NCBI RefSeq assembly: GCF_003478995.1
Contig: NZ_QUGI01000005.1
Location: 132,976-196,975 of the forward strand
Direction of reading: 5' to 3'
Length of the DNA: 64,000 bases
Source of the DNA: Pseudoflavonifractor sp. AF19-9AC
GTDB taxonomy: Bacteria; Bacillota; Clostridia; Oscillospirales; Oscillospiraceae
This document shows positions 60,350 through 64,000 of the stretch, in pieces. A program made the position numbers and the translations under genes. Positions within the stretch are counted from its first letter, which is position 1, and every line of letters begins with the position of its first letter. The notes under the pieces are model-generated. The model was given only the letters and a program-made list of their open reading frames with translations, ran no database searches and was not told the DNA's origin.

Positions 60350-60389
60350 AAGCGTGCGCTCCCTTTCCAGAGGGGGCGCACGCTTATTT
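60350..60389 (+). terminator. Terminator after the MATE gene
   Basis: AAGCGTGCGCTCCCT pairs with AGGGGGCGCACGCTT and is followed by ATTTT. Confidence 0.85.
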
Positions 60390-60404
60390 TGCAGCAGATA
60401 TAAA

Positions 60405-60433
60405 AACGGCCCGTTCATTTGGAACGGGCCGTT
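60405..60433 (-). terminator. Terminator after rpsR
   Basis: AACGGCCCGTTC pairs with GAACGGGCCGTT. On the minus strand T residues follow. Confidence 0.85.
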
Positions 60434-60444
60434 TGTGAACCAAA

Positions 60445-60690
60445 TTAGTCGGTCACGTAGGGCAGCAGAGCGATCTGACGGGCGCGCTTGATGGCCTCGG
60501 TCAGCTGACGCTGATGCATGGCGCAGGTGCCGGTGGTACGGCGGGGCAGAATCTTGGCCCGCTCGGAGGTGAACCGGCGCAGCTTGGCGGCGTCCTTGTA
60601 ATCAATCTGCTCGACCTTGTCCACGCAGAAGGCGCAGACCTTGCGGCGCTTGCGGCCGCGGGGAGCCTTGTTATCACGATCCATAGCCAT
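60445..60690 (-). CDS. rpsR: Small ribosomal subunit protein bS18
   Basis: This 81-residue basic protein has [18 protein letters not shown], with the CxxC of the zinc-containing form, and [18 protein letters not shown]. It binds 16S rRNA with bS6. It is last of the conserved rpsF-ssb-rpsR operon. The ATG follows AAGGAGG. Confidence 0.97.
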   Translation of the reverse strand: MAMDRDNKAPRGRKRRKVCAFCVDKVEQIDYKDAAKLRRFTSERAKILPRRTTGTCAMHQRQLTEAIKRARQIALLPYVTD

Positions 60691-60729
60691 GGAAAAAACC
60701 TCCTTCTTTACGACCAGAAACGGTCAAAG

Positions 60730-61215
60730 TCAAAACGGCAGCTCGCCGTCGTCATCGGAAAGCTCGGCAAACTGGTCGCCGTCCGCAGGAGCGGCGCCGT
60801 AGCCGGAGGGGGCGGAGGGAGGGACCTGGGAGAAGCTGCCGGGGTAGCCCCGGTCGGAGTAGCCGCGGTCATAGCCGCCGCCCTCGCCGTCCCGCTTGGA
60901 ATCGCCAAAGTAGACGTTGTCGGCCACGACCTCAGCGCTGGTGCGCTTGTTGCCGTCCTTGTCGGTCCAGTCCCGCATCTGCAGCCGGCCCTCCACCACA
61001 GCCATGCGGCCCTTGGTGAAGTAGCGGCTGACAAACTCGGCGGTCTGGCGCCAGGCCACCACGTCGATCCAGTCGGTTGCCTTCTCGCCGGTGCTCCGGT
61101 CCTTGAAATCCCGATCCACCGCCAGGCGGAAGGAAGCCACCGGCGTCCCGGTCTGGGTGCGCCGAAGCTCGGGATCCCGGGCCAACCGGCCCATAATGAT
61201 AATTCGATTGAGCAT
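60730..61215 (-). CDS. ssb: Single-stranded DNA-binding protein
   Basis: This 161-residue protein has an N-terminal OB fold (LNRIIIMGRLARDPELRRTQ, then DWIDVVAWRQTAEFV), a Gly/Ser/Pro-rich linker and the acidic tail DDDGELPF that docks partner proteins. It lies between rpsF and rpsR, the standard Firmicutes order. The ATG at 61215 is 15 bp after rpsF, behind GGAGGC. Confidence 0.97.
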   Translation of the reverse strand: MLNRIIIMGRLARDPELRRTQTGTPVASFRLAVDRDFKDRSTGEKATDWIDVVAWRQTAEFVSRYFTKGRMAVVEGRLQMRDWTDKDGNKRTSAEVVADNVYFGDSKRDGEGGGYDRGYSDRGYPGSFSQVPPSAPSGYGAAPADGDQFAELSDDDGELPF

Positions 61216-61230
61216 TTCAGCCCGCCTCCC

Positions 61231-61527
61231 TTACTGGTCCTTGCAGACGATCAGGGAACGCATCACGCCGTCGGTGATCCGGAAGATACGGTCCAGCTCG
61301 GCGGGGATAGCGGCGGCGGCGGTGAAGGTCATCAGGACGTAGTAGCCCTCCATCAGATCATCGATGGGATAGGCCAGACGGCGCTTGCCCCATTCGTCGA
61401 TCTCGGTGACGGTACCATTGGCCTCCACGACGCCCTTGAACTTAGCCACCAGGGCGGCAATCTGCTCCTCGCTCAGAGCGGGATTGAGGATGTAAACCGC
61501 CTCGTAGTTCGCAGTAATCTTTGCCAT
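61231..61527 (-). CDS. rpsF: Small ribosomal subunit protein bS6
   Basis: This 98-residue protein (ANYEAVYILNPALSEEQIAA at the start, DEWGKRRLAYPIDDLMEGYY in the middle) heads the rpsF-ssb-rpsR operon. I chose the ATG at 61527, which has AAGGAGG at good spacing; the ATG at 61536 is too close to it. The leader contains two hairpins, a possible site for bS6:bS18 autoregulation. Confidence 0.96.
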   Translation of the reverse strand: MAKITANYEAVYILNPALSEEQIAALVAKFKGVVEANGTVTEIDEWGKRRLAYPIDDLMEGYYVLMTFTAAAAIPAELDRIFRITDGVMRSLIVCKDQ

Positions 61528-61553
61528 ATTTTGCACCTCCTTATGGACATATG

Positions 61554-61599
61554 GCCCCCACTTGAGGGGGCAAGGATGTGCCTGCCCACAATGACAGGC
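61554..61599 (-). promoter_or_regulatory. rpsF leader hairpins
   Basis: Two inverted repeats lie in the short leader: GCCTG/CAGGC (61580-61599) and GCCCCC/GGGGGC (61554-61571). A bS6:bS18-binding element is often found here, but I could not identify its conserved core. Confidence 0.4.
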
Positions 61600-61605
61600 T
61601 TAATT

Positions 61606-61633
61606 ATTATACCGGAATCGGGAGAAATGTCAA
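61606..61633 (-). promoter_or_regulatory. rpsF-ssb-rpsR promoter
   Basis: Minus strand TTGACA, 16 bp, TATAAT, both hexamers at consensus, as expected of a ribosomal protein operon. Confidence 0.8.
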
Positions 61634-61653
61634 GGAAAAATTCCGAAATTTTT

Positions 61654-61695
61654 GAAAAAAAGGGCTCTGGCCGGGGAAATTTCCGGTCAGAGCCC
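61654..61695 (-). terminator. Terminator after the PTS IIC-like gene
   Basis: GGGCTCTG-CCGG pairs with CCGG-CAGAGCCC. On the minus strand a run of seven T follows. Confidence 0.85.
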
Positions 61696-61718
61696 GAATG
61701 CTGTCGGAAAGGAAGCCC

Positions 61719-62831
61719 TTACTGAGGCAGGATCAGGTCTCCCTCCTTAATCCAGCCGATCTTCCGGAAGAAGAGGCCGAAGGCCCAGCAGAGGATAGCG
61801 GGCAGCACGAAGGAGATGAGGATGAGGCCCAGCCAGTCGAAAGCGGTGGGGGCAATGGCCAGGGCGCCGTTGGCGATGGCCTTCTCACTGGGGGCGATCC
61901 AGCCTGTCCACACGCCCAGCTGGCCGCACAGGCCGCAGGTGCCCATGCCGGAGTTGATGGGGGCGCCGTTCATCTCCAGGCCGAACACACAGGTGGCCAG
62001 AGGGCCGGTGACGGAGGAGGTGAGAATGGCGGGCAGCCAGATTTTGGGGTTCTTCACGATATTGGGCATCTGGAGCATGGAGGTGCCCAGACCCTGGCTC
62101 ACCAAGCCGCCCCAGCCGTTTTCCCGGAAGGACAGCACGGCAAAGCCCACCATGTTGGCGCAGCAGCCGGCCACCGCCGCGCCTCCCGCCAGGCCGGTGA
62201 GGCCCAGCACCGAGCAGATGGCCGCCGAGGAGATGGGCAGGGTGAGGGCGATGCCCACCAGCACAGACACCAGAATGCCCATCCAGAAGGGCTGGAGAAG
62301 GGTAGTCTGCATGATGAGCTGTCCGAAGGCGTCGGCCGCGGCGCCAATGGGGGGAGCAATGACCCAGGCGGCGCCTACACCAATTAAAATGGTGACAATG
62401 GGGGTGACCAGGATGTCGATCTTGGTCTCCTTACTCACCGCCTTGCCGAATTCGGCGGCAATGATGGCCACAAACAGCACCGCCAGAGGGCCGCCCGCCC
62501 CACCCAGGGCGTTGGAGGCAAAGCCCACGGTGACCAGGGAAAAGAGGACCATGGGGGGCGCCTGGAGGGCGTAGCCGATGGCCACCGCCATGGCCGGGCC
62601 GCTCATGGCCGAGGCCAGGCCGCCCACAGTGTAGGTGATCTGCTTGTCCCCGCTGCCCAGGGTAGCCACCACCTGGGTGAGGAAGTCAATGTGGAACTGG
62701 GTGCCGATGGTGTTGATGATGGTGCCGATGAGCAGGGAGCAGAAGAGGCCCTGAGCCATGGCCCCCAGGGCGTCAATGCCGTAGCGCTTGGCGGAGAAGA
62801 CGATGTTCTTCCGCCGCAGAAATTCCTTCAT
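61719..62831 (-). CDS. PTS IIC-like membrane permease (PTS_EIIC_2 type)
   Basis: This 370-residue protein has about nine helices. DALGAMAQGLFCSLLIGTII and SAMSGPAMAVAIGYALQAPP near the N-terminus match the PTS_EIIC_2 family. That family is related to sugar phosphotransferase IIC subunits but often occurs without IIA or IIB partners, as here, so the transport mode and substrate are open. The ATG at 62831 follows GGAGAGAGG. It has its own promoter with a large inverted repeat, and a terminator. Confidence 0.85.
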   Translation of the reverse strand: MKEFLRRKNIVFSAKRYGIDALGAMAQGLFCSLLIGTIINTIGTQFHIDFLTQVVATLGSGDKQITYTVGGLASAMSGPAMAVAIGYALQAPPMVLFSLVTVGFASNALGGAGGPLAVLFVAIIAAEFGKAVSKETKIDILVTPIVTILIGVGAAWVIAPPIGAAADAFGQLIMQTTLLQPFWMGILVSVLVGIALTLPISSAAICSVLGLTGLAGGAAVAGCCANMVGFAVLSFRENGWGGLVSQGLGTSMLQMPNIVKNPKIWLPAILTSSVTGPLATCVFGLEMNGAPINSGMGTCGLCGQLGVWTGWIAPSEKAIANGALAIAPTAFDWLGLILISFVLPAILCWAFGLFFRKIGWIKEGDLILPQ

Positions 62832-62868
62832 AAAACGAAAACCTCTCTCCAAACAACAAAACAAAAAA

Positions 62869-62904
62869 TGTGGTTTACAGGTGTCAAGACACATGTAAAC
62901 CACA
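62869..62904. promoter_or_regulatory. Inverted repeat at the PTS IIC-like promoter
   Basis: Sixteen-base arms (TGTGGTTTACAGGTGT and ACACATGTAAACCACA, one mismatched pair) flank CAAG. On the minus strand T residues follow, so it could be an attenuator as well as a repressor operator. It starts at the -10 box. Confidence 0.6.
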
Positions 62905-62931
62905 TTGTACTGGAAATGGAAAATTTGTCAA
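62904..62931 (-). promoter_or_regulatory. Promoter of the PTS IIC-like gene
   Basis: Minus strand TTGACA, 16 bp, TACAAT. Confidence 0.7.
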
Positions 62932-62948
62932 GTCCCGGAGTCAAATTT

Positions 62949-63845
62949 TCAGTCGTCATCCTTGTAGGGGTCCAGCAGCACATGGACCAGGCCGCACAGG
63001 ATGCCGCCCACAGCAAACAGCCACCAGGCGGTGCGCCACAGGTCCAGAGCCAGCCCCAGCCCCACATAGATGGCGGTGGCGGTGATCATAATGGCGGAGC
63101 AGATGGTGCCGATGAGCTTGTTCCGCTCCCGTACCTGGGGGGTGGGGTTGTTGTCCCGGTTGTACTTCCACACCTGGTATTTCTCCTGGTCCATCCCGCC
63201 GTAGAGGAGGGCGGAGACCGACAGAGCCAGCAGGATGAAAAAGATGCCGCCGGCAGTCAGCTCATAGGGCTCCCGTTCGGGGAACACCGTAAAGAAGAGG
63301 AGCAGAAAGATGACTCCAACCAGAATCCCACCGATGCCCCCGCACATGAGCCAGATGAACCGCCGGTGGGCGGCGTCCCTGGCCTCCTGGGTGTAGCAGT
63401 CGGGGACGGAGGGATGCTTTTTGCGGAAATCCTCCTCCAGCAGGCCGCTGGCCACCAGCACCACCACACAGACGGCGATGACCGCCAGCAGCAGGGCCAC
63501 GGAGAGGGTCTCCGCCAGCCCGGCGGCCATGGTGAGCAGCATGAGGGCCACCCCCAGCAGGATTCCGCCCACCCCCAGAGACACCCGCAGGCCGTGGGCC
63601 GTGAAAAAGGCGTCATAGCCGTGGGTGTCCGCCTGGAGACTGGCCCGGGCGTCTCCCCGCAGCAGCAGGTCCAGGCTCACCTCATAGAGCTCACACAGCC
63701 GCAGCAGGGTGTCCATCTCCGGGAAAGCGGCGCCGCTCTCCCACTTGCTCACGCTCTGGCGGGAGACGTTCAGCTCCTCGGCCAGCTGCTCCTGGGTGAG
63801 CCCCCGGCGGGCACGGAGAAATTGCAGATTGTCGGAAAAGGCCAT
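62949..63845 (-). CDS. XRE-family regulator with multi-helix membrane domain
   Basis: This 298-residue protein has an N-terminal helix-turn-helix (LRARRGLTQEQLAEELNVSR, then QSVSKWESG, residues 8-40) and an XRE tail (MDTLLRLCELYEVSLDLLL). About six hydrophobic helices from residue 90 on follow and an acidic end. The ATG at 63845 has GGAGGTG upstream; a TTG at 63860 is less likely. It lies directly upstream of the PTS IIC-like gene and is a candidate regulator of it. Nothing else is visible up to 64000. Confidence 0.88.
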   Translation of the reverse strand: MAFSDNLQFLRARRGLTQEQLAEELNVSRQSVSKWESGAAFPEMDTLLRLCELYEVSLDLLLRGDARASLQADTHGYDAFFTAHGLRVSLGVGGILLGVALMLLTMAAGLAETLSVALLLAVIAVCVVVLVASGLLEEDFRKKHPSVPDCYTQEARDAAHRRFIWLMCGGIGGILVGVIFLLLFFTVFPEREPYELTAGGIFFILLALSVSALLYGGMDQEKYQVWKYNRDNNPTPQVRERNKLIGTICSAIMITATAIYVGLGLALDLWRTAWWLFAVGGILCGLVHVLLDPYKDDD

Positions 63846-64000
63846 AGCCAGCACCTCCAAAGGGGGATTCAGGATGGCCCCATCTTACCCCGGCAGGACC
63901 GGCTGCGCCACCGATTCCCGGTTGCGTTTGAAGAACGGACCGTAAACTTTGGGTTGCACGGGGCAAATTTGGAGAAAAAGAGGGGGAAATGCCCCTCAGG

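Overview
The window is chromosomal DNA from a GC-rich (roughly 60% or more), spore-forming member of the Clostridia. The best fit is the Oscillospiraceae (Flavonifractor / Pseudoflavonifractor / Lawsonibacter-type). The grounds are Gram-positive ribosome binding sites, frequent TTG and GTG starts, spore genes (gpr and a SpoIIQ-like M23 protein), DnaD/DnaI-type replication genes, SLH-domain surface proteins and a THF riboswitch on folT. The genus is inference. I saw no rRNA, tRNA, CRISPR array, transposase or prophage module.

Layout. 1-1.6 kb: the end of a secreted protein, a glutamine-amidotransferase-fold hydrolase and a cytidylate-kinase-like protein. 1.9-7.0 kb: an alpha-glucan module (LacI regulator, malQ, glgP); matching palindromic operators sit behind the lacI and glgP promoters. 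7.06-8.8 kb: pyrG, with a remnant of a second CTP synthase C-terminus beside it. 9.0-10.5 kb: an ECF-type sigma factor and a membrane anti-sigma candidate. 10.6-15.2 kb: DUF1846 protein plus two tandem polytopic membrane paralogues. 15.3-17.8 kb: an orphan ATPase/kinase-like protein and gap. 18.0-22.0 kb: a sodium-solute symporter operon with a DUF6282 hydrolase, divergent from a nucleoside hydrolase. 22.3-25.3 kb: class V aminotransferase, folT under a THF riboswitch, and an Mrp-type Fe-S carrier. 25.4-34.4 kb: a long leftward run, zapA - U32 - YczE-like - dut - DUF2262 - maf - mreC - mreD - mrdA, joining division, nucleotide sanitation and cell elongation. 34.6-38.4 kb: a long GC-rich leader with internal repeats, then dnaD-like, dnaC-like, lspA and rluD. 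38.5-42.4 kb: small regulators, a CBS protein, gpr, rpsT and YihY.

42.5-50.3 kb is the most unusual part: a 1598-residue fusion protein (HD phosphohydrolase, helical repeats, NMNAT-like nucleotidyltransferase, acyltransferase-like segment, PRPP-binding-like segment), closely followed by a divergent lactate/malate-dehydrogenase-fold protein, a CAT-family acetyltransferase and a Cys-rich flavin reductase. 50.4-53.1 kb: SpoIIQ-like protein, M16 peptidase and small proteins. 53.2-60.3 kb: a BceAB-type ABC transporter, two tandem SLH proteins with nearly identical anchors, and a MATE exporter. 60.4-64 kb: rpsF-ssb-rpsR, a PTS IIC-like permease and an XRE membrane regulator.

Regulation that can be read directly includes the LacI operators, the folT riboswitch with its antiterminator and terminator, a palindrome over the MATE promoter, inverted repeats at the PTS and symporter promoters, and two clusters of tandem hairpins between converging genes.
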